62,854 nt of DNA from an uncultured Opitutia bacterium (GTDB lineage Bacteria > Verrucomicrobiota > Verrucomicrobiia > Opitutales > Opitutaceae). Each line of letters begins with the position of its first letter. The stretch's first letter is position 1. The stretch spans positions 1-62,854 of the forward strand of contig CAIOAO010000106.1 in assembly GCA_903855985.1 (NCBI GenBank), given 5' to 3'. Both the position numbers and the translations under genes were made by a program. Positions 25,321-35,805 of this stretch are shown here, piece after piece. A model generated the notes under the pieces. It worked only from the letters and a program-made list of their open reading frames with translations, had not been told where the DNA came from and searched no databases.

Positions 25321-27123
25321 CTACCGCCCGCCGGCGGCGATCCAGTGGTCCACTTCCGCCGCCAGGACATCGAGCGGCATGGAGCCGCCGCGGAGGACGA
25401 GGTTGTGGAATTCCTTGATCGAAAACTTGGGACCGAGGGCGGCCTTCGCCTTTTCGCGCAGCTCGAGGATGCGCAGCTGGCCGATCATGTAGGAGCACGC
25501 CTGGCCGGGCCAGACGATGTAGCGCTCGGTCTCGGCGGACGTGAAGCCGTAGTCGATGACCTGCTGGCGCGTCCATTTCAGGTTGTGCAGGCCGGTGTCG
25601 GCAACGAGCCGGCGGGCGCGGAAGAGCTGCAGGTTCAGGTAGCCGAGTTTCCCGGGCAGGTCGCCGTCGTACCAGCCGTTCTCCGCGGCGAGCAGCTCGG
25701 CGTAAAGCGCCCAGCCCTCGGTGTAAGCGGAGTTGAAGCCGAACACGCCGAGCTTCCGGTAGCGCGGCAGCTCGGTGGATTCCTGCTGGTAGGCGATCTG
25801 GAAGTGGTGGCCGGGGATGGCTTCGTGATAAGCCGTGGATTTCAGGTTGATGCCGAGCCAGCTCGTGCGCGGGCTGAAATCGGGGAGAGGCAGCCAGTAA
25901 ATGCCGGGCTTGGTGCCATCGGGCGCGGGCGGGGAATAGTGGGCGGCGGCGCTTTTTTCGGAAAACGCCGGCTCGCGCATCACGGTGACGGGAGCCTTGG
26001 GCCGCAGGTCGAACACGTCGGCGGACCGGCGCGCGGCGTCCTGCACGATGGCATTCACCTTCGCGATCACCGCGACGCGCGGGTCGGGCTCGGCGGGCGG
26101 ATTGAGCGTGGCGTTCAGCTTTTCGATGCGCGCCTGGATGGTGCCGTCCTTGTAACCGAGCTGCTGGAGAATCGCGGCCATTTCCGTCTCAAGGTGCGCG
26201 ACCTCGCGCAGGCCAATGGCGTGGATCTCGGCGGGGGTCAGCCGGGTGGTGGTGAGTGAAGCCAGGTTGTTCGCGTAATAGGCTGCGCCCTGCGGCAGGC
26301 GCCACACGCCGGCGTCATCGGTCGCATGGGCCAGCTGTTCGGCGAGCAATGCGCGCACTCGCGTGTAGGCGGGAAGGATGCGTTCACGGACTTCCTGCTC
26401 GGCGGTGGCGACGGATTTCGCGTGCGACTCGGCCGACACGGCCGTGCCGAGGGCGACGAGGCGTTTGTCGAGGGAGGAGACCAGGACGTTGTCCGCGGGT
26501 TTCACCGCGGTGAAGCCGTCGAGCTGCTCGATCACGCGCTGCAGGACGAAGCGCGGCGGAAGGATGCCGGCGGCCGCTGCAGTCTTCGCCTCGGCGATGC
26601 CCTCGTCAATGCGCGGCGCCACGAGCGCGAGGCGGGCGAGGTAGTTTTCCACGTCGCGCGGGTTGCGGATCGGGTGGGTGGTGGTGAGGAAGTTGACCAG
26701 GCCGAGGTGCAGGCCGCCGAACTGCTCGAAGACGAACCGGTGGTCGGCGAACTCCGCGCCCGCGACGGCGTCCTGGAGCGTCCACTTGATCACGGCCGCG
26801 GATGTCCGCTGCGCGGGCGTGAGCGAGGCCTCGGGAAAGGCCGCGAGGGCGGCCAGGCCCTGGCGCGCGAGGGCGGCGCGCTCCTGGGCGGCCTTGACGC
26901 CAAAGGTCTGGCCGAACGCGCCACCGAGCGTGAGCTGGCGGTCGAGGGCATCCTGCTCGGCGCCGGTGAAGTACTGGGCGCGGGTGGCGAACTGGGGGTT
27001 CTGCTTCACCCACTGATCGGAGAACTCATCGGCCCACTGGTCGAAGGCCGGCGCGGCGGCACAGAGCGGGGCGGCGAGGAGGGAGAGCAACACGGTACCA
27101 AGCACGAGAAGGCGGGTTTTCAT
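25321..27123 (-). CDS. DUF885 family putative metallopeptidase, secreted
   Basis: A 600-aa exported protein with signal peptide (MKTRLLVLGTVLLSLLAAPLCAAA). The C-terminal half carries YHEAIPGHHFQIAYQ, the zinc-binding-like signature of DUF885, and downstream YTEGWALYAELLA with the Glu expected as a further ligand. The N-terminal half is helical. DUF885 proteins resemble M32/M3-like gluzincins and are thought to be peptidases, but their substrates are not established. It is one of three exported peptidase-like proteins in this window, with PepF and an M28 enzyme. Confidence 0.85.
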   Translation of the reverse strand: MKTRLLVLGTVLLSLLAAPLCAAAPAFDQWADEFSDQWVKQNPQFATRAQYFTGAEQDALDRQLTLGGAFGQTFGVKAAQERAALARQGLAALAAFPEASLTPAQRTSAAVIKWTLQDAVAGAEFADHRFVFEQFGGLHLGLVNFLTTTHPIRNPRDVENYLARLALVAPRIDEGIAEAKTAAAAGILPPRFVLQRVIEQLDGFTAVKPADNVLVSSLDKRLVALGTAVSAESHAKSVATAEQEVRERILPAYTRVRALLAEQLAHATDDAGVWRLPQGAAYYANNLASLTTTRLTPAEIHAIGLREVAHLETEMAAILQQLGYKDGTIQARIEKLNATLNPPAEPDPRVAVIAKVNAIVQDAARRSADVFDLRPKAPVTVMREPAFSEKSAAAHYSPPAPDGTKPGIYWLPLPDFSPRTSWLGINLKSTAYHEAIPGHHFQIAYQQESTELPRYRKLGVFGFNSAYTEGWALYAELLAAENGWYDGDLPGKLGYLNLQLFRARRLVADTGLHNLKWTRQQVIDYGFTSAETERYIVWPGQACSYMIGQLRILELREKAKAALGPKFSIKEFHNLVLRGGSMPLDVLAAEVDHWIAAGGR

Positions 27124-27259
27124 GGAATAAATGAGTCGCAGGGTTGGACAGGAAACGACGGCGCGCAGCGCGAAGGAGGACGGGCTGGGACTCAGTCAGC
27201 TGGGTGGCCCATTGGCAACGCGGCGTTTTCAGGTGGCCGAAGATTCGGCCGGGGCGGAA

Positions 27260-28300
27260 TCACCGCCGGTTTTCGTCATACATCGCGAGGATGTTATCGA
27301 GTGTGATGTCCTCAATGAATTCCTGGCTGCCGCAGAGGATGTAGCCCCCGGTCGCCCGGGTGAGGTCGAGATACGCCCGGACTTCCGCCCGCACGTCCGC
27401 CGTGGAGCCGAAGGGCAGGGTGCGCTGCGTGTCCACGCCGCCGTGAAAGGTCACGGCGGGTCCGAAATCCCGGACCAGTCCGGCCAGGTCCATGCCGGTC
27501 GCGGCGACCTGGATCGGATCGAGAATATCCACGCCGTCGGCAATCAGGCTGGGGATGATGTCCCGGATGGCGCCGCAGGAGTGGTTCATGACCTTGCAGC
27601 CGTGGTCGTGGGACGCGTCAAAATAGCGCTTCAGCGGCTGCCGGAAAAAATCGTTCCACATCGCGGGGGAGATGAACATCCCGCGCTGGGTGCCGAAGTC
27701 GTTGCCGAAGTAGGCGATGTCCAGCAGGCCGTCCGCCGCCTGGAAAAACCGCCGCGTGGCTGCGACCTCGTAATCGACGACATGGTCGATGATGGCGCGG
27801 ATGACTTCCGGCTTGGTGTGCATCCACATCATGAACTCCTCCTGGCCGACCAGCCAGCCCACCTCGTGGAAGAACGGGCTCCACGGGGCGCCGAAGGTGG
27901 CGTATTTCCCATGATGCTTCCGGCACTGCTCTCGTACTCCGGAGTAGTCGAGTTGTGCGGCGTCCGGCCAGGCGTGGGCGTGGATCTCGTCCACCGTGGT
28001 GTCCTCGTGGAAGGGCGAAATGAAATCAGGCCGTCCGTCGCCGGAAGCGACCTTACGGTGCCGGGCTCCCCACATCGTCTGCACGTAGCCCTCGGTATCC
28101 GGGGCGGTTTCAGGCTGGTGGTAATTGAACCCGATCCGCCGCATGTCCACGCCCAGCGCGACCAGCAGTTCCTCGGCATCGGCCACGCCCAGTTTGCGAA
28201 TCAGCGCCTCAGTCACGGCCGGGATGGCGCCGTAATCGGCCGGGGTCCGGTCGGTCGGCTGATGCGCAATGGCTTGGAGGACACGCTCGCGGGAGGTCAT
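27260..28300 (-). CDS. uroporphyrinogen decarboxylase-family protein (URO-D/MtaA fold)
   Basis: A 346-aa paralogue of the protein at 12778-13839, opening MTSRERVLQAIAHQPTDRTPADYG. The common blocks are HGCKVMNHSCGAIRDIIPSLIADGVDILDPIQ, VTFHGGVDTQRTLPFGSTADVRAEV and GGYILCGSQEFIEDITLDNILAMYDE. A Cys and His occur in NHSCGA, where methylcobamide methyltransferase relatives bind zinc, so a methyl-transfer or ether-cleaving role is conceivable. It sits beside an AraC regulator and a sugar-oxidoreductase operon, as such genes often do in Opitutaceae, which suggests a role in degrading a methylated or modified sugar. Confidence 0.82.
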   Translation of the reverse strand: MTSRERVLQAIAHQPTDRTPADYGAIPAVTEALIRKLGVADAEELLVALGVDMRRIGFNYHQPETAPDTEGYVQTMWGARHRKVASGDGRPDFISPFHEDTTVDEIHAHAWPDAAQLDYSGVREQCRKHHGKYATFGAPWSPFFHEVGWLVGQEEFMMWMHTKPEVIRAIIDHVVDYEVAATRRFFQAADGLLDIAYFGNDFGTQRGMFISPAMWNDFFRQPLKRYFDASHDHGCKVMNHSCGAIRDIIPSLIADGVDILDPIQVAATGMDLAGLVRDFGPAVTFHGGVDTQRTLPFGSTADVRAEVRAYLDLTRATGGYILCGSQEFIEDITLDNILAMYDENRR

Positions 28301-28392
28301 CGGCTGGTTTCCTTGCCCCCGGGATGAGCCGGACCGGGCAGAGCTGCAAGGGAGTTAATCCGGCATGGTCCCAGGCGGAATTGGGCTGGGTG

Positions 28393-29190
28393 TCATGACT
28401 TGATGCCCTCAGCCGTGCGTCGGAGGTCACCGGCTTCGTCGCGGTCGCGCGGGGAGCGCGTGCGCAGTTCGCGCGGCGAGAGGTGGAAATGGCGCCGAAA
28501 CAATTTCGACAACTGGTATTCGTCGTTCAAGCCCACGGCGGGCGCGATCGCCTTCACCGGCAGGCCTGACGCCAGCATCATCGCCCGCGCGCGGTTCACC
28601 CGCATCAATTGCAGTTCCTGCATCGGTGTGCGCCCTCCGAGCCGCTTGAATTTCCGGAGGAAGGCAAATTTGCTCATGCGCACCCGCCGGGCCAGGTCGT
28701 CCAGGTAGATGGCGCGCGCCAGATTCTGCTCCAAGTACAGCCGCACCTCCTCCAGCCATGGGTCGCGGGGCGAGTGGCCCAGCCGCCGCACCTCGCCGAG
28801 CACCGCCGCGAGCAGCGGGTGGTGGCGGTCGGCCGCGATACCAGAGCGTTGGTCGCGCAGCAGCCACCCCGCCATCTGCCGGACGCGCGCATCGGCATCG
28901 CGCGTGCGCAGGGCAACATTTGCCACGAGCGGCGCGTCCGCCTTGAAGGCGATAAAAACCGTGTTCACGGGATCGGCCGGATCCGAGGTCTCCTCGTGCG
29001 CGACGCCGGCGCGGTAGAAAAGCAGATCGCCCGCCTCTCCCCGCACGGTTCCACCGGGGGTTTTCAAGGTCATCCGTCCGCTCAGCACCACGATGAGTTC
29101 GTGGATGCGGTGGCTGTGGCTCGGCATGTGCCAGTCGCGTTGCGGCTGCACCTCTCCGACGCTCAAAAATTCGTAGGCCGAGGCTTTCAT
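28393..29190 (-). CDS. AraC-family transcriptional regulator
   Basis: A 265-aa regulator with an N-terminal cupin sensor domain (WHMPSHSHRIHELIVVLSGRMTL) and two C-terminal helix-turn-helix motifs (AIYLDDLARRVRMSKFAFLRKFKRLGG and VKAIAPAVGLNDEYQLSKLFRRHF). It is divergent from the Gfo/Idh operon with 74 bp between the start codons and is upstream of the URO-D-like gene, so it is likely to activate both in response to a sugar. ATG 29190 gives MKASAYEFLSVGEV, the usual opening. The ligand is unknown. Confidence 0.88.
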   Translation of the reverse strand: MKASAYEFLSVGEVQPQRDWHMPSHSHRIHELIVVLSGRMTLKTPGGTVRGEAGDLLFYRAGVAHEETSDPADPVNTVFIAFKADAPLVANVALRTRDADARVRQMAGWLLRDQRSGIAADRHHPLLAAVLGEVRRLGHSPRDPWLEEVRLYLEQNLARAIYLDDLARRVRMSKFAFLRKFKRLGGRTPMQELQLMRVNRARAMMLASGLPVKAIAPAVGLNDEYQLSKLFRRHFHLSPRELRTRSPRDRDEAGDLRRTAEGIKS

Positions 29191-29264
29191 GAGCAATATC
29201 CGACAAGTCTTGGCAACGCCCGCCATTCACGCCAGCCCCGAATGCTGCTAGCCTGTGGGTTCTT

Positions 29265-30326
29265 ATGTCCCAAAAGAAAATTCGCCTCGCCTTCGCCGGG
29301 GTCGGCGGGATGGGCCAGACCGCCCATCTCCGCAACTACGCTACCCTGCAGGACGACTGTGAAGTCGTCGCTCTCGCCGAAATGCGCCCCCTGCAGGCGC
29401 AGGCGGTCGCCAAGAAATTCAACATCCCGAAGGTCTACAGCACCATCGCGGAGATGCTGAAGACCGAAAAAGTCGATGCCATCGTGGCGTCGCAGCCCTT
29501 CACCCGGCACGGCATCCTGGTCCCCGAGATTGCGCGCGCAGGCGTCCCGATCTTCACCGAGAAACCCATCGCGGCGTCGGTCGCGGTGGGCGAGCGCATT
29601 GTCGAGTCGGTCGCCAAGAGCGGCACCTGGCACATGGTCGGTTACCACAAACGCAGCGACCCGGCGACGGAGTACGCCAAGCGGACCATCCGCGAGTTCA
29701 AGGCTTCCGGTGAACTGGGGAAGATGACCTATGTGCGCGTCTCTATGCCGCCGGGCGATTGGATCGCCTCGGGCTGGACCGAGACGATTCACAGCGTAGA
29801 TCCGATCCCGGCGCTCGAACTCGATCCCCCGCCGGCCGACATGGACGCGGTGACGGTCAAGGAGTACGAGGCCTTCGTGAACTACTACATCCACCAGGTG
29901 AACCTCCTGCGCTTCCTCGTGGGCGAGCCTTACAAGGTTTCCTACGCCGATCCGGCCAAGGTTCTCCTCGTGGCGCACAGCGCAAGCGGCGTGCCCTGCA
30001 CCATCGAGATGGCGGCTTACCAGACGACGATCGATTGGCAGGAGACCGCGCTCGTCGGCTTCGAGCGCGGCTACGTGAAGCTCTCGCTGCCCGCCCCCCT
30101 CGCATACAACCGCGCGGGCACCGTCGAGATTCTCAAGGACCCGGGTAAGGGCGCCGTCCCCGTCACGCTGCACCCGCAGATGCCGTGGATGCACGCCATG
30201 CGCAACCAGGCGCTCAACTTCATCAAGGCGGTCCGCGGTGAAGCGCCCGCCCCGTGCCTCGCTCCCGAGGCGCTCGAAGACATCAAGATCGCCCGCGAAT
30301 ACATCCGCCAACTCAAAGGAGTCTGA
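29265..30326 (+). CDS. Gfo/Idh/MocA-family oxidoreductase
   Basis: A 353-aa NAD(P)-dependent sugar oxidoreductase. The Rossmann motif AFAGVGGMGQTAHLRNY is at the N-terminus. The catalytic EKP motif is FTEKPIAASV. The HQVNLLRFLVGEP segment supplies the conserved His of the C-terminal domain. Members oxidise or reduce sugars, inositols and their derivatives, often with an epimerase partner. Here it is first of three genes, two bases ahead of an FG-GAP protein and followed by a DTE-like epimerase, pointing to sequential oxidation and isomerisation of a carbohydrate. Confidence 0.9.
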   Translation: MSQKKIRLAFAGVGGMGQTAHLRNYATLQDDCEVVALAEMRPLQAQAVAKKFNIPKVYSTIAEMLKTEKVDAIVASQPFTRHGILVPEIARAGVPIFTEKPIAASVAVGERIVESVAKSGTWHMVGYHKRSDPATEYAKRTIREFKASGELGKMTYVRVSMPPGDWIASGWTETIHSVDPIPALELDPPPADMDAVTVKEYEAFVNYYIHQVNLLRFLVGEPYKVSYADPAKVLLVAHSASGVPCTIEMAAYQTTIDWQETALVGFERGYVKLSLPAPLAYNRAGTVEILKDPGKGAVPVTLHPQMPWMHAMRNQALNFIKAVRGEAPAPCLAPEALEDIKIAREYIRQLKGV

Positions 30327-30328
30327 CC

Positions 30329-31432
30329 ATGGCCCTCTCATTTCAAAAACGCGTCCTCTCGGCCGAACGTTACGAGTCGGCCGGCATCTTTGATGTCAAC
30401 GGCGACGGCATTCCCGACATCGTCAGCGGCAACTTCTGGTATCAGGGCCCGGACTTCAAACAGCAGCACAAGATCGGCGGCGTCACCGCGCACGACGAAT
30501 ATTACGACGATTTTTCCACCATCGCCATGGACATCAATGGCGACGGGCGGCTCGACTACATCACGGGTGGCTGGTGGGGGCAGACGCTCCGCTGGCGGGA
30601 AAACACCGGCGACTACACAAAGGACTGGCCCGAGCACATCATCGCGCAGACTGGCTCGATCGAGTCGACCCGCGCGTGGGATGTCGACGGCGACGGCGAG
30701 CTGGAAATCGTGCCCAACACTCCCGGCGCCCCGCTGGTGGTTTACAAGCTCATCCGCGACGCGCAGGGCAAGGGCACCGGCAAGTTCGCCGCGCACAAGC
30801 TCAAGCTGTCGGGCCGCGAGAACAAGGATCAGGGCCACGGTCTCGGCTTCGGCGATCTCACCGGCAACGGCCGCGGCGACTTCATTCTCCGCGACGGCTG
30901 GCTCGAAGCTCCCGCCGATCCTTACAACGGTGAGTGGATCTGGCACCCCGACTTCGACCTCGGCCGCGCGCCCAGCGTGCCGATCCTCGTCGTCGACCTC
31001 AACGGCGACGGTAAGAATGAGCTGATCCTCGGCGAGGGTCACGGTTACGGTCTCAGTTGGTGGGACTACCGGCGCGATGGCGCCGGCCAGCGCACGTGGA
31101 CGCGCCACGAGATCGATCCGCTCAGCAGTCAGTATCACGACCTCCAGTGGGTGGATATCGACGGCGACGGCAAAAACGAACTCATCACCGGCAAGCGCTT
31201 CCGCGCCCATCCGCAGGGTGATGGCGGCGACAAGGATCCCTACGGCTGGTATGTCTTCAAGTGGACCGGCGAGTCCTTCGCGAAACACGTCATCGACTTC
31301 GGTCCCCTCGGCACCGGCAAGGGCCTCGGGATTCATTTTGCCGTCGCCGACTTGGATGGTGACGGGCGGCTCGATGTCGTGGCGCCGGGCAAGGACGGAC
31401 TCGCCGTCTACTTCAACCAAGGCAACGCATGA
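30329..31432 (+). CDS. FG-GAP/VCBS repeat protein, seven-bladed propeller, no signal peptide
   Basis: A 367-aa protein made of seven FG-GAP-like blades. Calcium-binding loops of the DxNGDGxxD type lie at residues 22-30, 68-76, 118-126, 176-184 (DLTGNGRGD), 223-231, 276-284 and 341-349, spaced about 45-65 residues apart. This fits an integrin-like or VCBS beta-propeller. Most such proteins are exported, but this one begins MALSFQKRVLSAERYES with no signal sequence and is coupled to two cytoplasmic enzymes (2-bp gap before, 4-bp overlap after). It may be a cytoplasmic lyase or sugar-binding propeller. Its function is unknown. Confidence 0.85.
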   Translation: MALSFQKRVLSAERYESAGIFDVNGDGIPDIVSGNFWYQGPDFKQQHKIGGVTAHDEYYDDFSTIAMDINGDGRLDYITGGWWGQTLRWRENTGDYTKDWPEHIIAQTGSIESTRAWDVDGDGELEIVPNTPGAPLVVYKLIRDAQGKGTGKFAAHKLKLSGRENKDQGHGLGFGDLTGNGRGDFILRDGWLEAPADPYNGEWIWHPDFDLGRAPSVPILVVDLNGDGKNELILGEGHGYGLSWWDYRRDGAGQRTWTRHEIDPLSSQYHDLQWVDIDGDGKNELITGKRFRAHPQGDGGDKDPYGWYVFKWTGESFAKHVIDFGPLGTGKGLGIHFAVADLDGDGRLDVVAPGKDGLAVYFNQGNA

Positions 31433-32268
31433 AAATCGGGATGAATCTCCTGCTCTGGACCGCGAAGGTTTCCGAATCCCACGACCCCCTCCTCGCCGCG
31501 CTGAAGCAGACCGGCTACGATGGCGTCGAGATTCCCGTGTTTGAAGGCACGTCGGCGGAATACCAGGCGCTCGGGGGAAAGCTGCGCAACCTCGGCCTTG
31601 GCGCCACCGCCGTGACTGTGATGGCGCCGGAGGCCAGCCCGATCAGCCCCGACGCGAAAATCCGGCAGGCCGCCGTCGACCGCCTCAAGTGGGTGCTTGA
31701 CCGCTGCGCCGAATTTCACGCCGAGGTGCTCTGCGGCCCGCTGCATTCGCCGCTCGGCGTTTTCAGTGGCCTGGCGCCCACGCGTGACGAGCGCCTGCGC
31801 GGCATCGAGACCTTCCATCAGGTCGCCGACCACGCCGCCGCCGTGAAAGTGACGCTCGCCGTCGAATACCTGAACCGCTTTGAAAGCTACTTCCTCACCA
31901 CGGCCGCCGACACCGCAAAATGGGTCGGCGAAATCAATCATCCCGCCTGCGGCATGATGTGGGACACGTTCCACGCGCACATCGAGGAGAAGGACTCGCC
32001 CGCCGCGCTGGAGGCGGTGCGCCAACACCTCGTGCACGTGCACCTGAGCGAAAACGACCGCGGCACGCCGGGCACGGGCCAGGTGAACTGGGCCGAGACT
32101 TTCGCGACGCTGAAAAAAATCCGCTACGACCGCTGGCTTGTCATCGAAGCTTTTGGCCGGGCCCTGCCCGACCTCGCCGCCGCCACCCGCGTCTGGCGCG
32201 ACCTCTTTGCCGATCCCAAGGACGTCTACACCGACGGCCTGGCCTTTATCCGCCGTAGTCTCCGCTGA
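31429..32268 (+). CDS. sugar epimerase/isomerase, D-tagatose 3-epimerase-like TIM barrel
   Basis: A 279-aa xylose-isomerase-like barrel. The metal ligands expected for the ketose 3-epimerase group are all present: E146 (VEYLNRFE), D179 (MMWDTFH), H205 (HVHLSEND) and E240 (VIEAFG). They have the same spacing as E152, D185, H211 and E246 in the Pseudomonas D-tagatose 3-epimerase. Substrate could be a 3-keto sugar made by the oxidoreductase two genes upstream. The start overlaps the stop of the propeller gene (ATGA). A strong terminator follows. Confidence 0.88.
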   Translation: MKIGMNLLLWTAKVSESHDPLLAALKQTGYDGVEIPVFEGTSAEYQALGGKLRNLGLGATAVTVMAPEASPISPDAKIRQAAVDRLKWVLDRCAEFHAEVLCGPLHSPLGVFSGLAPTRDERLRGIETFHQVADHAAAVKVTLAVEYLNRFESYFLTTAADTAKWVGEINHPACGMMWDTFHAHIEEKDSPAALEAVRQHLVHVHLSENDRGTPGTGQVNWAETFATLKKIRYDRWLVIEAFGRALPDLAAATRVWRDLFADPKDVYTDGLAFIRRSLR

Positions 32269-32271
32269 AAG

Positions 32272-32302
32272 CCGGCGCCGGTTTCGCCGGCGCCGGTCCA
32301 TT
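32272..32302 (+). terminator. rho-independent terminator
   Basis: Arms CCGGCGCCGG (32272-32281 and 32287-32296), loop TTTCG, tail TCCATTTTTT. It ends the oxidoreductase-propeller-epimerase operon. Confidence 0.85.
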
Positions 32303-32682
32303 TTTTCGGGCCGCCAACGTTGCGGGTAATATTAAACCCGGCGATGCGCCCTGAGGCGCTGCGGACATGCATGCAGTGGCCGGACCCGAACGTTAATTTG
32401 GTGTCTCGCCGACCCGCATTCGATGCGACTGGAAGATGAATTTCGAGCCGGTGCTGAGCCGGCCGGGCGTTACGCAAATTAAGGGGCGAGGCACCTCGCG
32501 GTCGGCGTTGAGGCAAGGGCGGGTGCTTCGACGGGTGCTGCGCCAGGTCCGGATCGACAACCTGGGGCCGCGACCCATGCTGGTGCTCTGATCCAAAGCA
32601 AGAGGGGCCGCGGGCTGCGCTCGGGGGCCGGAAACGGCCCAAGCAGCCTTCATCCTCGAGGCTGGATCTCTTTCCCTAGCCT
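32303..32682. other. long intergenic region before the xylanase
   Basis: About 380 bp without a convincing gene. A 51-codon frame (32435-32591) and a longer minus-strand frame are open, but neither reads like a known protein. Some AT-richer words (GGGTAATATTAAACCC at about 32325-32340) could be an operator for the downstream gene. No tRNA or repeat is recognised. Confidence 0.4.
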
Positions 32683-33750
32683 ATGCGCATCGCATCCCTT
32701 GTCCTCTTTGGCAGTATTTCCGTGATGTTTGGGGCGCCACCGGCCGGGCCGGCCCTCCGCCCGCTGGCCACTGCGGCCGGGCTCAACTTCGGAGTCGCCA
32801 CGAATGCGGATGTCGTCCGCACCGATGCCGCTTACCGTGAAACTTTGCTCGTCTACGCCAACACCATCGTGGCGGAAAATGACCTGAAGTTTGGGCCGCT
32901 CTCCCCCCGGCTCGGGCATTACGATTTCCGCCGAGCGGACGCGCTAATGGCTTTTGCCGCCGATCACGGGCTGAAGGTTCGCGGCCACGTGTTGGTTTGG
33001 CATCACCAATTGCCTGACTGGCTCAAGGCCGCCGACTACACGCCTGAACAGGCGAGGGAACTGATGCGAACCCACATCTTCACGGTGATGGGCCGCTATC
33101 GGGGACAGATTTTTCAATGGGATGTCGTCAACGAAGCCATCACCAACGCCCCGAGGACACCGCTGCGCCAATCATTCTGGCTCGATACCATCGGCCCCGA
33201 ATACATCGCGCTCGCTTTTCGCTACGCCCATGAAGCGGACCCGAACGCGAAGCTGTTCTACAATGATTATGGGGCGGAGGAGCTCAATCGGAAGTCAGAC
33301 GCAGTCTATAAGCTCGTGCGCGACCTAAAACAGCAGGGCGTGCCGATCAACGGCGTGGGCCTGCAATGCCATTTTGATGTTGCGGCCCCTCCGAATCTCG
33401 AGGCCGTGGCCGCCAACCTGCAACGACTGGCCGATCTCGGACTTGAACTGGCCATAACGGAGTTTGACGCCCGGCTGCACTTGCCCGCCAGCGCTGCTGA
33501 CCTGGAAAAACAGGCGGCGCTTGAGCATGACTTGCTGGCACTGGTTTTGCGACAGCCCGCGTGCAGGACATTTATGATCTGGGGGCTCACCGATGCCCGC
33601 TCATGGGTTCCGGGTTTCTATCGCGGCTACGGAGACGCCTTGCCGTTCGATGCGATGCTTGCGCCCAAGCCTGCGCTTTACGGGCTGCAATGGGCTCTGC
33701 GCCAGGCCCCACCAGTCTCCGGGAGCGGGAGTGCTCGGCCCATGCGATGA
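32683..33750 (+). CDS. GH10 endo-1,4-beta-xylanase, probably secreted
   Basis: A 355-aa glycoside hydrolase family 10 enzyme that cleaves internal xylan linkages by a retaining mechanism. The acid/base Glu is E151 in QWDVVNEAI and the nucleophile is E260 in AITEFDARL. The subsite residues in AENDLKFGPLSP and RGHVLVWHHQLPDWL are intact. A weak signal peptide is visible (MRIASLVLFGSISVMFGAPP). There is no carbohydrate-binding module. Base composition looks lower in GC than its neighbours. It is flanked by an empty region on one side and an IS-end-like sequence on the other, so lateral acquisition is plausible. Confidence 0.93.
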   Translation: MRIASLVLFGSISVMFGAPPAGPALRPLATAAGLNFGVATNADVVRTDAAYRETLLVYANTIVAENDLKFGPLSPRLGHYDFRRADALMAFAADHGLKVRGHVLVWHHQLPDWLKAADYTPEQARELMRTHIFTVMGRYRGQIFQWDVVNEAITNAPRTPLRQSFWLDTIGPEYIALAFRYAHEADPNAKLFYNDYGAEELNRKSDAVYKLVRDLKQQGVPINGVGLQCHFDVAAPPNLEAVAANLQRLADLGLELAITEFDARLHLPASAADLEKQAALEHDLLALVLRQPACRTFMIWGLTDARSWVPGFYRGYGDALPFDAMLAPKPALYGLQWALRQAPPVSGSGSARPMR

Positions 33751-33843
33751 GGCGATGACGGGGATGCGGACGGGGGCAGTTTTAGGCCGCTCAGGTGGCT
33801 TCGTTTCCACCGGTGCAGGATCCTTAAATAGGCGACAAAGGAA

Positions 33844-33875
33844 AGCCCGCCGGGCCTGGTGGCGCGCGGCGGGCT
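33844..33875 (-). terminator. terminator-like hairpin downstream of rng
   Basis: Arms AGCCCGCCG (33844-33852) and CGGCGGGCT (33867-33875) with a 14-nt loop. On the minus strand it is followed by TTTCCTTTG, and it lies about 85 bp past the stop of the RNase E/G gene. Confidence 0.5.
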
Positions 33876-33904
33876 GAAGGGGATCACCGTGATACGGCAT
33901 CCAT

Positions 33905-33956
33905 GTCAGTGTCACGGAATTCGTGTCACCAACACGGATTTAATGTCACCATACAA
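33905..33956. repeat. possible solo insertion-sequence end
   Basis: The words TGTCAGTGTCACGGAATT, CGTGTCACCAACACGG and TTTAATGTCACC form repeated, partly palindromic TGTCAC motifs like the multiple terminal repeats of IS21-type elements. No transposase is present. It sits between the xylanase and RNase E/G genes and is probably a remnant. Confidence 0.35.
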
Positions 33957-33960
33957 TAAC

Positions 33961-35709
<1,749 letters not shown>

Positions 35710-35805
35710 GGCGGGTGGTGTGGTTTGGTTTCACGGGGCCCCGGGGTGCGGCAGTCGCGGCGCAGGAAATTCCGGCAGAGCGGTCGGTAGCGCGAAGAAG
35801 CGATT

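Noticed and set aside
32435-32591. Small open frame in the gap before the xylanase
   Set aside because: Fifty-one codons with no recognisable family, no clear ribosome site and unremarkable codon pattern.
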